Below are positions 9,492 to 20,629 of a DNA stretch of 64,000 nucleotides, one piece after another. Where the stretch lies: the NCBI RefSeq assembly GCF_009720625.1, contig NZ_CP046266.1, positions 2,923,501 to 2,987,500 of the forward strand, read 5' to 3'. The translations under genes and the position numbers were made by a program. Position 1 is the stretch's first letter; the number at the start of each line of letters is the position of its first letter. This DNA is from Metabacillus sediminilitoris (GTDB lineage Bacteria > Bacillota > Bacilli > Bacillales > Bacillaceae). Under the pieces are notes generated by a model, which was not told where the DNA came from, made no database searches, and saw nothing but the letters and a program-made list of their open reading frames with translations.

Positions 9492-9624
9492 AAATAAAAG
9501 TCATCTAGTATTAATCGATCGTAACTATTTGTAAGAGTCTTAAATCTCTCGTAGGTTTATGAAAAAATGAATAGTTCGTTATTTGAAATGTTACAATATC
9601 ATCTTAAACTATGGGGGAATATCC

Positions 9625-10863
9625 ATGAAAAATCTACTGAACAAGTGGAGTCAAATGAGTCTGGTAAAACAAATAATTGTTGGTTTAATTATTGGTATTA
9701 TTCTGGCTGTAACAATCCCAGATGTAGCAAAACCTGTTGTGATTTTTGGTACTTTATTTGTAGGTGCTTTAAAAGCAATTGCACCTGTGTTGGTACTCTT
9801 CTTGGTTATGTCAGCCATTACTCATCATAAGAGTGGTCAACAAACGAATATGAAATCCATTATTACACTTTACCTTTTAGGTACCTTTTTAGCCGGATTA
9901 ATTGCAGTTATTGTAAGTTTTATTTTTCCTGTAAGCTTAACTCTTGCAAAGGGCGCTGAGGGAGTAACTGCTCCTGGCGGTGTTGTAGAAGTTCTCAAAG
10001 CATTATTGCTGAACGTTGTTGATAACCCAGTTACAGCAATTTATAACGCGAACTATATCGGTATTTTAGCTTGGGCGATCCTCCTTGGTTTGGCTTTAAG
10101 AAATGCAGCTGATACGACAAAAACGATGATATCTAATTTTTCAGATGCTGTTTCCAAATTAGTTACATGGGTTATTAAGTTTGCTCCATTAGGAATCATG
10201 GGTCTAGTATTTGAATCTATTACGACAAATGGAATTGAGTCATTACTAAGCTATGGAAAATTACTTGCCGTTTTGATTGGTTGTATGGTCTTGGTTGCGC
10301 TGGTTGTCAATCCAATCATTGTTTACGCAGTTATGCGTCAAAATCCTTATCCGCTTGTATTTAAATGCTTAAAGGAAAGTGGTATTACAGCATTCTTTAC
10401 TCGCAGCTCAGCTTCAAATATTCCTGTTAATATGAGATTATGTGAAGATCTAGGGTTGAATAAGGATAGTTATTCAGTTTCCATCCCATTAGGTGCAACC
10501 ATTAATATGGCTGGGGCTGCTGTTACGATTTCTGTTTTAACACTTGCTGCGGTTCATACACTTGGCATTCAAGTGGATCTCCCAACAGCAATCATCCTCA
10601 GCGTACTGTCAGCTATATGTGCTTGTGGTGCATCAGGGGTTGCGGGTGGATCTTTATTACTGATTCCCCTAGCATGTAGCTTATTCGGAATCCCTGCTGA
10701 CGTCGCTATGCAGGTAGTTGGTGTAGGATTTATCATAGGTGTGTTACAAGATTCTTTTGAAACAGCACTTAACTCATCAACAGACGTACTTTTTACAGCA
10801 GCAGCTGAGTTTAAAGAGTGGCATAAAGAAGGAAAAAAAATAAATATCCATAAAGCAGGATAA
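9625..10863 (+). CDS. sstT: Serine/threonine:Na+ symporter SstT
   Basis: 412 residues of the dicarboxylate/amino acid:cation symporter (DAACS) family, imported-amino-acid branch SstT. The protein has eight transmembrane helices plus re-entrant hairpins. [13 protein letters not shown] (around residue 260) is the serine-rich hairpin, and [12 protein letters not shown] (around 285) and [14 protein letters not shown] (around 340) are the substrate/Na+ motifs. The ATG at 9625 follows GGGGGA at 9613-9618, and an upstream in-frame TTG lacks a ribosome site. It is monocistronic with a strong terminator. A possible leader RNA lies about 130 bases upstream. Confidence 0.93.
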   Translation: MKNLLNKWSQMSLVKQIIVGLIIGIILAVTIPDVAKPVVIFGTLFVGALKAIAPVLVLFLVMSAITHHKSGQQTNMKSIITLYLLGTFLAGLIAVIVSFIFPVSLTLAKGAEGVTAPGGVVEVLKALLLNVVDNPVTAIYNANYIGILAWAILLGLALRNAADTTKTMISNFSDAVSKLVTWVIKFAPLGIMGLVFESITTNGIESLLSYGKLLAVLIGCMVLVALVVNPIIVYAVMRQNPYPLVFKCLKESGITAFFTRSSASNIPVNMRLCEDLGLNKDSYSVSIPLGATINMAGAAVTISVLTLAAVHTLGIQVDLPTAIILSVLSAICACGASGVAGGSLLLIPLACSLFGIPADVAMQVVGVGFIIGVLQDSFETALNSSTDVLFTAAAEFKEWHKEGKKINIHKAG

Positions 10864-10886
10864 AGAAAATCATTTGATTTATGATT

Positions 10887-10938
10887 AAGCTGCGCCTTAA
10901 TTGTTAGTATCTACTTACAATTAAGGCGCAGCTTTTTT
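10887..10938 (+). terminator. Terminator after sstT
   Basis: An 18-bp perfect stem (aagctgcgccttaattgt / acaattaaggcgcagctt) is followed by TTTT. Confidence 0.92.
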
Positions 10939-11273
10939 ATAGGATGATTATAAATTGCATAAAAACTTTTAAATGCAGGAAATCTTTGTTCAAAAATACC
11001 ACATATAAAATTAGGGACTATTCTAAGAATGTACATCAAGCCAGATTGTCAAAGGTCAAATGCAAAAGTGAAGGGAATATTTTTGTTAGTTAATATAAAA
11101 TATTGTAAGTTTTTACACTTAAACTTACTATAATAAAAACGGAAGAAGGAATGTGGTCAAATTAAGGTATCATGAATCAAATTTCGATGAATTCAATGGA
11201 TTTATGTTCCCAATTGATTTATTAACATTCAGATGTAAGCTAGATACCTAGGACCTAATATTAGTACACAAAA
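10939..11273. other. Gene-free stretch
   Basis: No frame with a ribosome site is present. A promoter-like TATAAT at 11130-11135 has no gene downstream before the terminator at 11274. Confidence 0.4.
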
Positions 11274-11310
11274 ATAGATACCCTTAACAGAGTATCTATC
11301 TTTCTTTTTT
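11274..11310 (+). terminator. Orphan terminator hairpin
   Basis: The stem atagatac / gtatctat is followed by CTTTCTTTTTT. No intact gene lies upstream, so it probably outlived the gene it served. Confidence 0.6.
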
Positions 11311-11367
11311 CGACAATATCTATTGTTTTGTTTTAAATCAAACAAAATGTATAGTCGGAGGATTGAC

Positions 11368-11478
11368 ATGGAGAATAATAGTAAAATAACGATTATCGGA
11401 GGAACAGGAAAAGTAGGTCGGTTACAACTAGATAACACAAAGAGAGCAATTATGTTCCCAAAATACGAAAACAATTAG
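11368..11478 (+). pseudogene. Relic: N-terminus of an NAD(P)-binding oxidoreductase
   Basis: A well-placed ribosome site (CGGAGGA) and ATG start 36 codons. They begin MENNSKITIIGGTGKVGR, a Rossmann-fold dinucleotide-binding loop (GGTGKVGR) as found in NmrA-like or saccharopine-dehydrogenase-like proteins. The frame then degenerates and stops at 11476-11478. No continuation is found in the next 500 bases. It is a truncated gene remnant; its exact family is unknown. Confidence 0.5.
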
Positions 11479-11607
11479 GACATTCGTCAATAAAACAGCG
11501 ATGATTTATACGAATATTAGAAATGATGATGAATGGAGCACAGTTGATAAAATGGATACACCAAAAGAATAATTAAAAATATATAAATACCTAAAACTTT
11601 AGGATTA

Positions 11608-11778
11608 TTATATGGAATCCATTTCTTCTTCAAAATAAAAGGTATTTTGGTGCTCTTTAAGGGTATAAGAGTATCTTTTCATGTTAGCAACATAACTACA
11701 TTTGTTTATTGTCACAGTTTCACCTGTAGCTTTAAGACATACTTTTTCATTTTCTTTAAATTTATTTTTGTTTTTCAT
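11608..11778 (-). CDS. Small conserved-looking protein, 56 residues
   Basis: The minus strand reads from ATG at 11778 to TAA at 11608. The first residues are MKNKNKFKENEKVCLK. A compact beta-rich pattern follows (ETVTINKC, SYTLKE) and an acidic end (TFYFEEEMDSI). It looks like a small beta-barrel/KOW- or SH3-like fold, but I do not recognise the family with certainty. The upstream AGAAGAAAG is a weak ribosome site. It lies in an otherwise decayed region. Regular composition and absence of stops favour a real gene. Confidence 0.5.
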   Translation of the reverse strand: MKNKNKFKENEKVCLKATGETVTINKCSYVANMKRYSYTLKEHQNTFYFEEEMDSI

Positions 11779-12096
11779 AACTAACCAACTTTCTTCTAAG
11801 TGATAATTTTATTATCCCATAAAATGAGTGGATATTAACGTTTTTGTTTGATTTTTTTAATAAAACATTGTTGGAATAAGCATGGTTGTTATATCAAATA
11901 TGAAATCACATTGGTTTTCTACTCGATTAATTATCTGTTAAATGCAGTAAAGTTATAAAAAGGGAATCATATTTAGTTAAATGCAGGAGTAATCGAATGT
12001 AATAAAAGAACTTGACTTGAAACTCAAAAGTTATCTAATCAATATTTACAAAAACTTTACACTAACTTACTTGATGAAATTAAATAAGCGAAATAT
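11779..12096. other. Gene-free stretch
   Basis: AT-rich DNA without ORFs or notable structure, ahead of the first ArsR-type dyad. Confidence 0.4.
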
Positions 12097-12118
12097 TATA
12101 TAAGTAAATGTTTATATA
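12097..12118. promoter_or_regulatory. Distal ArsR-like dyad (copy 1)
   Basis: TATATAA-N8-TTATATA, with both arms identical to those of the dyad at 12409. It is 346 bases upstream of arsR, too far for simple promoter repression, and may be the remnant of a second ars promoter. Confidence 0.4.
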
Positions 12119-12408
12119 TTAATATCTAAATAGAGAAGAGCTTATGAGGATGAACCTTGTGTTGGTTAATAAATCCATTCCAGATTTAAAAATATATTTG
12201 GTGTGAAGATTCACTTGACTGTCTTAAATAAGATTAGTATAGCGAGAAATACATTCATAAATAATTCTAATACTAATCATTAGTGTAATTTATTTAATAA
12301 TCCCAGTGTATAAGCTAAGGGAACAACAAAGGGCCAAAATCATATGACATTAACAGCATAACTTAAGACGTGGGTCTAATAATATAAAAATCACCATTAT
12401 TCATTGAA
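12119..12408. other. Spacer between twin dyads
   Basis: No credible gene. A 20-codon frame beginning MRMNLVLVNK near 12144 follows GAGAAGAG but ends quickly. Confidence 0.3.
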
Positions 12409-12430
12409 TATATAAGTAAATTGTTATATA
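12409..12430. promoter_or_regulatory. Probable ArsR operator upstream of arsR
   Basis: TATATAA-N8-TTATATA ends 33 bases before the arsR ATG. ArsR/SmtB repressors bind AT-rich dyads at their own promoters (established knowledge). The assignment here rests on position and symmetry. Confidence 0.6.
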
Positions 12431-12463
12431 GTAATCTACGCATGGATATTGGAGGTGTAAATA

Positions 12464-12808
12464 ATGTTAGAAACGTCGATTGAAATTGAAAAAGCTGCAA
12501 CAATTCTAAAACTTTTAGGTGATAAAACAAGGCTAACTATGGTAAAAATGTTAGATTCAAATGATTGCTGTGTTTGTGAGTTTGTTGAAATCTTTAAGGC
12601 TAGTCAGCCTGCCATTAGTCAACACCTTCGTAAATTAAAAGATGCTGGTATTGTGGGAGAAACAAGAAGAGGGCAATGGATCATTTATTCTTTAAATAAA
12701 AAGAGTGATTATTATCCAATTGTGCAAAACATACTTGAATATCTCCCTAATCAGGATTATCGAATAAAAGAATTAGAAGAACAAGGTTTACGTATTTCGT
12801 GTGAATAA
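12464..12808 (+). CDS. arsR: ArsR-family arsenic-responsive repressor
   Basis: 114 residues forming a winged helix. The segment DCCVCEFVEIF (residues 28-38) carries the ArsR inducer-binding CVCE(L/F) cysteines, and ASQPAISQHLRKLKDAG (46-62) is the recognition helix. The protein represses the operon until As(III) or Sb(III) binds. The ATG follows GGAGGTG. The gene is first in the arsRBC operon, with 15 bases to arsB, and a dyad lies just upstream. Confidence 0.94.
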   Translation: MLETSIEIEKAATILKLLGDKTRLTMVKMLDSNDCCVCEFVEIFKASQPAISQHLRKLKDAGIVGETRRGQWIIYSLNKKSDYYPIVQNILEYLPNQDYRIKELEEQGLRISCE

Positions 12809-12823
12809 TGGAGGGTTTGACAA

Positions 12824-14122
12824 ATGATTTCAGTAATTTTGGCATCAGTCATCTTTTTACTCACACTTACATTAGTTATATGGCAGCCTAAAGGACTATC
12901 CATAGGTTGGTCTGCATGTGGTGGAGCCATTTTAGCTCTTATTGTGGGTGTTGTAGATTTTAAAGATGTTATTGATGTAACATCTATTGTTTGGAATGCA
13001 ACATTAGCGTTTATTGCCATCATCATTATCTCTCTTATATTAGATGAGATTGGCTTTTTTGAATGGTCAGCTCTACATATGGCAAGAGCAGCTAAAGGAA
13101 ATGGAATAAAGATGTTTGTTTATGTAAGTATTCTTGGAGCTATTGTTGCGGCTTTCTTCGCAAACGATGGGGCAGCATTAATACTTACACCGATTGTCCT
13201 TGCGATGGTCAGAAATTTAAACTTCAGCGAAAAAATGGTCTTTCCATTTATTATCGCTAGTGGTTTTATTGCCGATACAACTTCACTTCCTTTAGTAGTT
13301 AGTAATTTAGTAAATATTGTATCAGCAGACTTTTTTGGTATTGGGTTTGTCGAGTTTGCATCTAGAATGATTATTCCGAACTTTTTCTCTTTAGGTGCAA
13401 GTATCTTGGTTTTATTTCTTTTTTTCCGTAAAAGCATTCCAAGAAATTATGACCTTTCACAATTAAAACAACCTGTTGAAGCCATTCGTGATGAACAGAT
13501 GTTCAAATTTTCATGGATCGTATTAGGTATATTACTAGTTGGGTATTTTGCAAGTGAATTCATTGGTATTCCGGTTTCGCTTATCGCTGGTATCGTTGCT
13601 ATCTTCTTCCTATTTATGGCGAAAAGAAGTCCTGCAATTAACACAAGAAAAGTTATCAAAGGCGCACCTTGGGCAATCGTATTTTTCTCAATAGGAATGT
13701 ACGTGGTAGTTTACAGTTTACGAAACGTTGGATTGACAAATGTTTTAGCTGACTTAATCCAAGTGACAGCTGAACAGGGATTATTTACTGCAACAGTTAG
13801 TATGGGCTTTATCGCTGCTATTTTATCTTCTGTGATGAATAACATGCCAACGGTTATGATTGATGCACTTGCAATATCTGATACGAATACAAGTGGGGTA
13901 ATTAGAGAAGCTCTTATTTACGCAAATGTGATTGGTTCTGATTTAGGGCCAAAAATTACACCAATTGGTTCTTTAGCTACTTTATTATGGCTTCATGTTT
14001 TGTCACTAAAAGGTGTAAAAATCTCTTGGGGCACTTATTTTAAAACTGGTATCATCTTAACCATCCCGACAATGTTCATTACACTTGTTGGTCTATATTT
14101 TTGGTTACTTATCATTCATTAA
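12824..14122 (+). CDS. arsB: Arsenite efflux permease ArsB
   Basis: 432 residues with about 12 hydrophobic segments. This is the ArsB branch of the ion transporter superfamily that exports As(OH)3/Sb(OH)3 across the cytoplasmic membrane. The conserved patches [18 protein letters not shown] (about 106-123), [17 protein letters not shown] (about 146-162), [13 protein letters not shown] and [19 protein letters not shown] are visible. It is not the unrelated Acr3 type. No arsA is present, so transport should be driven by the membrane potential. The ATG follows GGAGGG. Confidence 0.94.
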   Translation: MISVILASVIFLLTLTLVIWQPKGLSIGWSACGGAILALIVGVVDFKDVIDVTSIVWNATLAFIAIIIISLILDEIGFFEWSALHMARAAKGNGIKMFVYVSILGAIVAAFFANDGAALILTPIVLAMVRNLNFSEKMVFPFIIASGFIADTTSLPLVVSNLVNIVSADFFGIGFVEFASRMIIPNFFSLGASILVLFLFFRKSIPRNYDLSQLKQPVEAIRDEQMFKFSWIVLGILLVGYFASEFIGIPVSLIAGIVAIFFLFMAKRSPAINTRKVIKGAPWAIVFFSIGMYVVVYSLRNVGLTNVLADLIQVTAEQGLFTATVSMGFIAAILSSVMNNMPTVMIDALAISDTNTSGVIREALIYANVIGSDLGPKITPIGSLATLLWLHVLSLKGVKISWGTYFKTGIILTIPTMFITLVGLYFWLLIIH

Positions 14123-14147
14123 TCATACTTAAAAAGGAGCACTTAAC

Positions 14148-14567
14148 ATGTCTAAAAAAACACTTTACTTCTTATGTACTGGAAACTCTTGCAGAAGCCA
14201 AATGGCAGAAGGATGGGCAAAAAAACACTTAGGTGATGAGTGGGAAGTGAAAAGTGCAGGTTTAGAAGCACACGGTTTAAATCCGAATGCAGTAAAAGCT
14301 ATGAAAGAAACAGGAATTGATATTTCAAATCAAACATCTGATGTAATTGATCCTGAAATTTTAAATAATGCTGATTTAATCGTTACACTTTGCGGTCATG
14401 CGGCAGACAATTGCCCTGTGACACCTCCTCATATCAAACGCGAACACTGGGGCTTTGATGATCCAGCAAAAGCTGAGGGCTCTGAAGAAGAAAAATGGGC
14501 TTTCTTTCAACGTGTCCGTGACGAAATTGGAGAAAGAATTGAACGTTTCGGGAAAACGGGAGAATAA
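14148..14567 (+). CDS. arsC: Arsenate reductase, thioredoxin-coupled (ArsC)
   Basis: 139 residues with a low-molecular-weight phosphatase fold. The P-loop [13 protein letters not shown] (residues 10-22) holds the nucleophilic Cys10, and [10 protein letters not shown] (about 81-90) supplies the Cys82/Cys89 pair that completes the disulfide cascade of the pI258/B. subtilis type. It reduces arsenate to arsenite for ArsB using thioredoxin. It is the last gene of the operon; AAAAGGAG precedes the ATG. A terminator follows at 14646. Confidence 0.95.
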   Translation: MSKKTLYFLCTGNSCRSQMAEGWAKKHLGDEWEVKSAGLEAHGLNPNAVKAMKETGIDISNQTSDVIDPEILNNADLIVTLCGHAADNCPVTPPHIKREHWGFDDPAKAEGSEEEKWAFFQRVRDEIGERIERFGKTGE

Positions 14568-14645
14568 TAAGATAAGATAGATAAAAGCCGTGAGAAAATA
14601 TTAATGGATTCCGTTTTCAGGTGCTTTCTTAATAAATGACACTAG

Positions 14646-14680
14646 AAATGACGTATAGATTGGCATACGTCATTTTTTTA
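14646..14680 (+). terminator. Terminator of arsRBC operon
   Basis: A perfect 10-bp stem (aaatgacgta / tacgtcattt) is followed by TTTT. Confidence 0.8.
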
Positions 14681-15993
<1,313 letters not shown>

Positions 15994-16785
15994 TTATTTC
16001 CCTTGGCTTAAAAACTGTTGTTTATCATTAAAAAATGCTCGATATCCATAGTATGTAAAGATCATTACAGTTAATGCCACACTTCCGGCAATTCCTAATA
16101 ATATAGCTATTTGATATTCTATTGCAGTTAATGGACTTATTCCCGCCAAGATTTGACCTGTCATCATTCCGGGTAAAAAGACAATACCCATTCCTACCAT
16201 ATTATTTATTGTTGGTAAAATTGCTGAATCAAATGCTGAATTCACAATGGATTTTGTAGCTATTTCAGGCTTTGCTCCTAACATTAGCGCACCTTCTATA
16301 AGGTGTTTTTCTCTTTGCATGCCTTCAATTAAATTTTTCACACCTAGTGTAATTCCAGTCATCGAGTTCCCTATAATCATACCTGCGATTGGGATAAGAT
16401 ATTGTGGTTCATACCATGGCTGGAAATGGATGACAACAAGATTGAAGTAAATGAGTGTAATAAGTGAACCAGCTGCCATTGAGATTGCTATGATCTGCTT
16501 CAGTTTTTTACTTAGTGTTCCTGTCACTTGTTTATATGTATTGTTTATAGCAAACCAAAGCATAAATAATACAATTAAAATGATGAGATAAGGATTTGGT
16601 TGTTCAAATATATAGGTTAGAATGTATCCAACTAAAATTAATTGGATTGTCATTCTAGCTGTTGAAATGATAATTCTTTTTTCCCGCTTTATACCTCGCC
16701 ATTTAACAAATACAATTAGGATTAGGATAAAAATGTATGCTGCTGCAAGTCTCCAAAATTCAATATCTCTTATGACATTATCCAT
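15994..16785 (-). CDS. fetB: ABC exporter permease, FetB type (UPF0014; YjkA-like)
   Basis: 263 residues with about seven transmembrane helices. The UPF0014 signatures GNSMTGITLGVKNL (about 137-150), EGALMLGAKPEIATK (about 162-176) and GMGIVFLPGMMTGQILAG (about 197-214) are visible. In E. coli FetAB exports iron under oxidative stress. The Bacillus homologues are YjkA/YjkB, whose substrate I do not know. The start overlaps the end of the ATPase gene by 8 bases, with GGAGGGG inside that gene, so translation is coupled. Confidence 0.88.
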   Translation of the reverse strand: MDNVIRDIEFWRLAAAYIFILILIVFVKWRGIKREKRIIISTARMTIQLILVGYILTYIFEQPNPYLIILIVLFMLWFAINNTYKQVTGTLSKKLKQIIAISMAAGSLITLIYFNLVVIHFQPWYEPQYLIPIAGMIIGNSMTGITLGVKNLIEGMQREKHLIEGALMLGAKPEIATKSIVNSAFDSAILPTINNMVGMGIVFLPGMMTGQILAGISPLTAIEYQIAILLGIAGSVALTVMIFTYYGYRAFFNDKQQFLSQGK

Positions 16786-17410
16786 CTTGCCCCTCCTCTA
16801 TTTTATTTAATAGTAGAAGATTTTCTCCATATTTTTCTGCTATCTTTTGTGAATGAGTGATCATGATAATCGATTGTTCTTTTTCTTTGGCCTTTTTAAT
16901 GAAATTTCCAATAACCTCTTCCTCTGTTTCTTCATCAAGAGCTGACGTTGGTTCATCAAGAAGGAAAAACTCTGGATTCATGAGATAAACTCTTGCTAGT
17001 GCCAGTCGTTGTTTTTCACCGCCTGAAAGTGTCTCTGCATCGTCATTTAAGAGTTTAGATAAATGCACAATTTTTAGTGCTTCTTCCAATTCTTGCTCTT
17101 CTTTCAGCTTTTGTTCGGAAAAAACCAATCCTATTTGTAAATTTTCGCGAATCGTCCCTTCAAAAATTGTAGGCTGTTGCGCCAGCATAACTACATGTCT
17201 TCGATGTTGAATTGGGTCTTGTAGCTTTAGATTGTTTTTTTGATAATAAATATCTCCATGGTCAGGTGAAAGCATGATATTCAACATTTTTAGTAATGTC
17301 GATTTACCAGCTCCGCTTTCTCCGACAAGACATGTGATCGTTTTATCAGGGATTTTCATACTTTTAATATGTAATATATCTTTATACCTGACATCTTTTA
17401 ATTCGAACAT
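16778..17410 (-). CDS. fetA: ABC exporter ATPase, FetA type (YjkB-like)
   Basis: 210 residues with a complete nucleotide-binding domain: Walker A GESGAGKST (residues 29-37), Q-loop LAQQP, signature LSGGEKQRLALAR (about 129-141), Walker B EFFLLDEPTSALD, and switch His in MITHSQ. Short ATPases of this kind pair with UPF0014 permeases, and the partner gene is directly downstream. The ATG at 17410 is preceded by GGAGGG. No terminator separates the two, so they form one transcript. Confidence 0.9.
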   Translation of the reverse strand: MFELKDVRYKDILHIKSMKIPDKTITCLVGESGAGKSTLLKMLNIMLSPDHGDIYYQKNNLKLQDPIQHRRHVVMLAQQPTIFEGTIRENLQIGLVFSEQKLKEEQELEEALKIVHLSKLLNDDAETLSGGEKQRLALARVYLMNPEFFLLDEPTSALDEETEEEVIGNFIKKAKEKEQSIIMITHSQKIAEKYGENLLLLNKIEEGQDG

Positions 17411-17482
17411 ACATTCCCTCCTGCATTTAATCTAATACTATCTTGAATGATCTGTTTTTATTTGTAAACAATCCAAGCAACA

Positions 17483-17518
17483 AAAAAATCCCTATATATG
17501 ATAAATACATAGGGATTT
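17483..17518 (-). terminator. Terminator of opuA operon
   Basis: Stem aaatcccta / tagggattt; in the minus direction it is followed by a U-run (the A block at 17482-17488). It lies 9 bases past opuAC. Confidence 0.85.
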
Positions 17519-17526
17519 CAAGAAAT

Positions 17527-18429
17527 TTATTCTTTTAAATCTTCAATTGAATCAATCTCCATATATGACGGGACAACTAATCCGGTTTTAGCACCTTCAA
17601 GGTTTGAACCTAAGTCTTCGAAGTCACCTTCGTATTTTTCGTATTGATCAGCGTGAGTAAGTGGTAACCATCCAGCAACATGTGCATCTACACTTCCATC
17701 AGCAACACCTGCCCACATTGGACCTGCTTCGACTTGACTCATCGTTACTTCATAACCTAGATCATTAAGGACTTTTGCAACAACGTTTGTACTAGCAATT
17801 TCACTATCCCATGCGACATAAGCTAAACTTACTTCTTCTCCTTTGCCTTCCTTAGCACCTTTGGTCCATTCTGCTACTTTGTCAGCATTCTCTTCAACCC
17901 ATGTAGCAGCTGCTTCCTCTGGTGATGTACCTTCTTGAATACTACTCATAACAACTCCCATTTCATCTGGAGTCCAGTGAAATTGATCTAAAACAGTGTG
18001 TACACCAGGAAGCTCTTCAGCTAATCCGTTACGTACAATTGTATTAATGTTTTCTGCTTCACCATATGAACCTTTAGGGTCTTCTAAATATTTTAAGTCG
18101 AATTGTGAAAACATCCAGTGAGGTGTCCATCCTGTTATGATAATTGGCTCTTCATCATCATACGCTTTTTTCAGTGAAGCTGTCATAGCAGCACCAGATC
18201 CTTCTACCAATTCCCAATCGTTTAAATCATAATCTTCAATCGCTTTTGCAGTAGCTTTCATGATTCCTGCACCTGGGTCAATACCTGTAATTTTGTATTC
18301 AACTGCTTCACCAATTGATGCATTGCTGCCTGATTCTGCAGACCCGTTGCTTTTTTCACCACCACTACATGCAGCTAAAGCGAATGATAAGCCTAATACG
18401 AATGATACCTTTGAAATTTTTGTAACCAT
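17527..18429 (-). CDS. opuAC: Glycine betaine-binding lipoprotein OpuAC
   Basis: 300 residues. A signal peptide with lipobox LALAACSGG puts the lipidated Cys at residue 21. A type II periplasmic-binding fold of the OpuAC family follows. Tryptophans in GWTPHWMFSQF, FHWTPDEMG and AGWLPLTH supply the aromatic cage for the quaternary ammonium group (known for OpuAC; positions here by similarity). It delivers glycine betaine to OpuAA/OpuAB. The start codon overlaps the opuAB stop in the arrangement taATG, which indicates translational coupling. Confidence 0.94.
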   Translation of the reverse strand: MVTKISKVSFVLGLSFALAACSGGEKSNGSAESGSNASIGEAVEYKITGIDPGAGIMKATAKAIEDYDLNDWELVEGSGAAMTASLKKAYDDEEPIIITGWTPHWMFSQFDLKYLEDPKGSYGEAENINTIVRNGLAEELPGVHTVLDQFHWTPDEMGVVMSSIQEGTSPEEAAATWVEENADKVAEWTKGAKEGKGEEVSLAYVAWDSEIASTNVVAKVLNDLGYEVTMSQVEAGPMWAGVADGSVDAHVAGWLPLTHADQYEKYEGDFEDLGSNLEGAKTGLVVPSYMEIDSIEDLKE

Positions 18430-19277
18430 TATGCTGTTCCCCCTTTTTTTCTTTTCCCTATATTTTGAGTAATCCGGTCCAATATAATCGCAATGATTAC
18501 GATTGCTAACCCAGCTTCAAATCCAGTCCCAGTCTGTAACTGAGTAACAGCACGATAGACGTCAGCACCTAATCCTGGTGCACCTACCATTGAGGCGATA
18601 ACAACCATTGATAAGGCAAGCATAATACTTTGATTAATGCCAGCCATAATTGTAGGTAAAGCAAGTGGTAATTGAACTTTCAATAATTTTTGACTAGTTG
18701 TAGAACCAAATGCTTGTGTTGCTTCAACTAAATCTTCAGGCACTTGCTTAATTCCTAAGATCGTTAAGCGAATTGTTGGTGGCATGGCAAATATGACAGA
18801 TGCTACAACACCTGGAACTACACCAATATTAAAGAAAAAGATGGCTGGTAATAAATATACGAATGCAGGCATTGTCTGCATAAAATCAAGAATAGGTGTA
18901 ACAATTTTGCCAACTGTTTCACTTTGAGATGACCAAATTCCAATCGGAATACCAAGAATTATTGATATACCAACTGAGGTTAACACAAGTGCAATGGTAT
19001 CAAGCATATTCTCCCAGTAACCTAAATTATCTATTAGTAATAATCCTATAAATGTAAATAAAGCAATTCGCCAATTAACAACCTTCCATGCAAGTAAACC
19101 TACTAGTAAAGCTAGAATGAAAACAGGAATAAATCCTAATCCGGTGACAATTCCATCTACAAAGCTTTCTAACCCTGTTGCTATTCCTTCAAAAAAAGGT
19201 TCAAAGTTATCGACAAGCCAATCAATCATCATGTCGATCCAGCTTGCAATTGGCAGCTTTGGTAATAATCCTTCCAT
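18429..19277 (-). CDS. opuAB: Glycine betaine ABC transporter permease OpuAB
   Basis: 282 residues, the usual OpuAB length, with about six to seven transmembrane helices. The ATPase-docking EAA motif reads EATQAFGSTTSQKLLKVQLP (about 181-200). I set the start at ATG 19277 and not at the upstream ATG 19298, because GGGAGGTG sits 7 bases before 19277 (inside the opuAA end). The start then falls 1 base after the opuAA stop. It is the second gene of the osmoprotectant import operon. Confidence 0.93.
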   Translation of the reverse strand: MEGLLPKLPIASWIDMMIDWLVDNFEPFFEGIATGLESFVDGIVTGLGFIPVFILALLVGLLAWKVVNWRIALFTFIGLLLIDNLGYWENMLDTIALVLTSVGISIILGIPIGIWSSQSETVGKIVTPILDFMQTMPAFVYLLPAIFFFNIGVVPGVVASVIFAMPPTIRLTILGIKQVPEDLVEATQAFGSTTSQKLLKVQLPLALPTIMAGINQSIMLALSMVVIASMVGAPGLGADVYRAVTQLQTGTGFEAGLAIVIIAIILDRITQNIGKRKKGGTA

Positions 19278-19278
19278 C

Positions 19279-20523
19279 TTAAAGCACCTCCCTTTCATCC
19301 GTTATAGGAAGCTCTTTATCATTAATATACGTTTCATTTCCGGCAAGTGCCCCAATAACTGCTCCTCTAACAATAATACCTTTTAATCTATTATCAGAAT
19401 CTATTACTGCAACAGGGATTACTGCGCTTGAAACATCATCAAATAGATCAATAAGAAGTGTATCTTGTTGAACGGTTATAACATCCTTAGTTGCAACTTC
19501 TTCTAATGGAAGATTCTTCTCAATCGCTTCTTTCGCATCAGCAGCTGTTACAGCTCCTAATAATTTCTTTTGTTTATCAACGATATAAACTGTTGAAATT
19601 CCATTATCCTTCATCACCTTAAGAGCGATTCTTGCCCCTTTATCAAGATGAATGGTTTCTGCACGCTTCATGACATGACTGGCTGTTAATACTTTTGATA
19701 AATCAACATCTTCTACAAATCTCTCAACATAGTCATTCGATGGATTCATCAATATTTCTTCAGGTGTGCCAATTTGCACAATATTTCCATCTTTCATCAA
19801 TGCAATTCGATCACCAATTCGTAAAGCTTCGTCAAGATCATGTGTAATGAAAATAATTGTTTTTTCCATTGTCGATTGAAGATCTAGTAATTCGTCCTGC
19901 ATATCTTTTCTTATTAATGGATCAAGTGCACTAAATGCTTCATCCATTAATAAAATATCAGGATCATTGGCAAGTGCTCTTGCAAGACCTACCCGCTGCT
20001 GCATTCCGCCACTTAATTGGCTAGGAAATTGATGCTCATACCCCTCAAGACCAACTAGTTTAAGTGCTTCTAATGCTTTTCTTTGACGATCTTCTTTTGA
20101 AACACCTTGTACTTCTAATCCGTACTCTGTATTAGATAAGACGGTTCGATGCGGGAAAAGGGCAAAACGTTGAAACACCATGCTCATCTTTTTACGTCGA
20201 ACATCACGCAATTCTTCCTTACTCATTGCAACGATATCTTCACCATCTATTAATACTTGACCACTTGTAGGTTCTATCAATCGGTTGAACATCCGAACAA
20301 GTGTTGATTTACCGCTCCCTGATAGGCCCATTATGACGAATATTTCTCCAGGATACACTTCAAAATTAGCGCGATTAACACCGACTGTAGATCCTGTTTC
20401 TTTTAAAATTTCTTGTTTTGATTTTCCTTGTTTGAGAAGCTGAACAGCTTTTTTTGTATTTTTCCCAAAAATTTTCGATACTTCTCGAACAGTGATTTTT
20501 ACCGTTCTTTCATTTTTCTTCAT
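19279..20523 (-). CDS. opuAA: Glycine betaine ABC transporter ATPase OpuAA
   Basis: 414 residues comprising an N-terminal extension, an ATPase domain and two C-terminal CBS domains (about 280-400), which act as ionic-strength sensors in this family. Visible motifs are Walker A GLSGSGKST, signature LSGGMQQRVGLARAL, Walker B LLMDEAFSALDP and switch FITHDLDEALR. The start at ATG 20523 has AGAGGTG 5 bases upstream, while a longer reading from 20565 has no ribosome site. A sigma-A promoter lies at 20630-20658. Confidence 0.94.
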   Translation of the reverse strand: MKKNERTVKITVREVSKIFGKNTKKAVQLLKQGKSKQEILKETGSTVGVNRANFEVYPGEIFVIMGLSGSGKSTLVRMFNRLIEPTSGQVLIDGEDIVAMSKEELRDVRRKKMSMVFQRFALFPHRTVLSNTEYGLEVQGVSKEDRQRKALEALKLVGLEGYEHQFPSQLSGGMQQRVGLARALANDPDILLMDEAFSALDPLIRKDMQDELLDLQSTMEKTIIFITHDLDEALRIGDRIALMKDGNIVQIGTPEEILMNPSNDYVERFVEDVDLSKVLTASHVMKRAETIHLDKGARIALKVMKDNGISTVYIVDKQKKLLGAVTAADAKEAIEKNLPLEEVATKDVITVQQDTLLIDLFDDVSSAVIPVAVIDSDNRLKGIIVRGAVIGALAGNETYINDKELPITDEREVL

Positions 20524-20629
20524 CTTTTCACCTCTACCTTGATTCATTAAAACGCGACGAATCATCTATAACTACGAAATTCATTCCCTCTTTCATTGAT
20601 ATATTTGTCACGAACACTCTGCCTTATTA

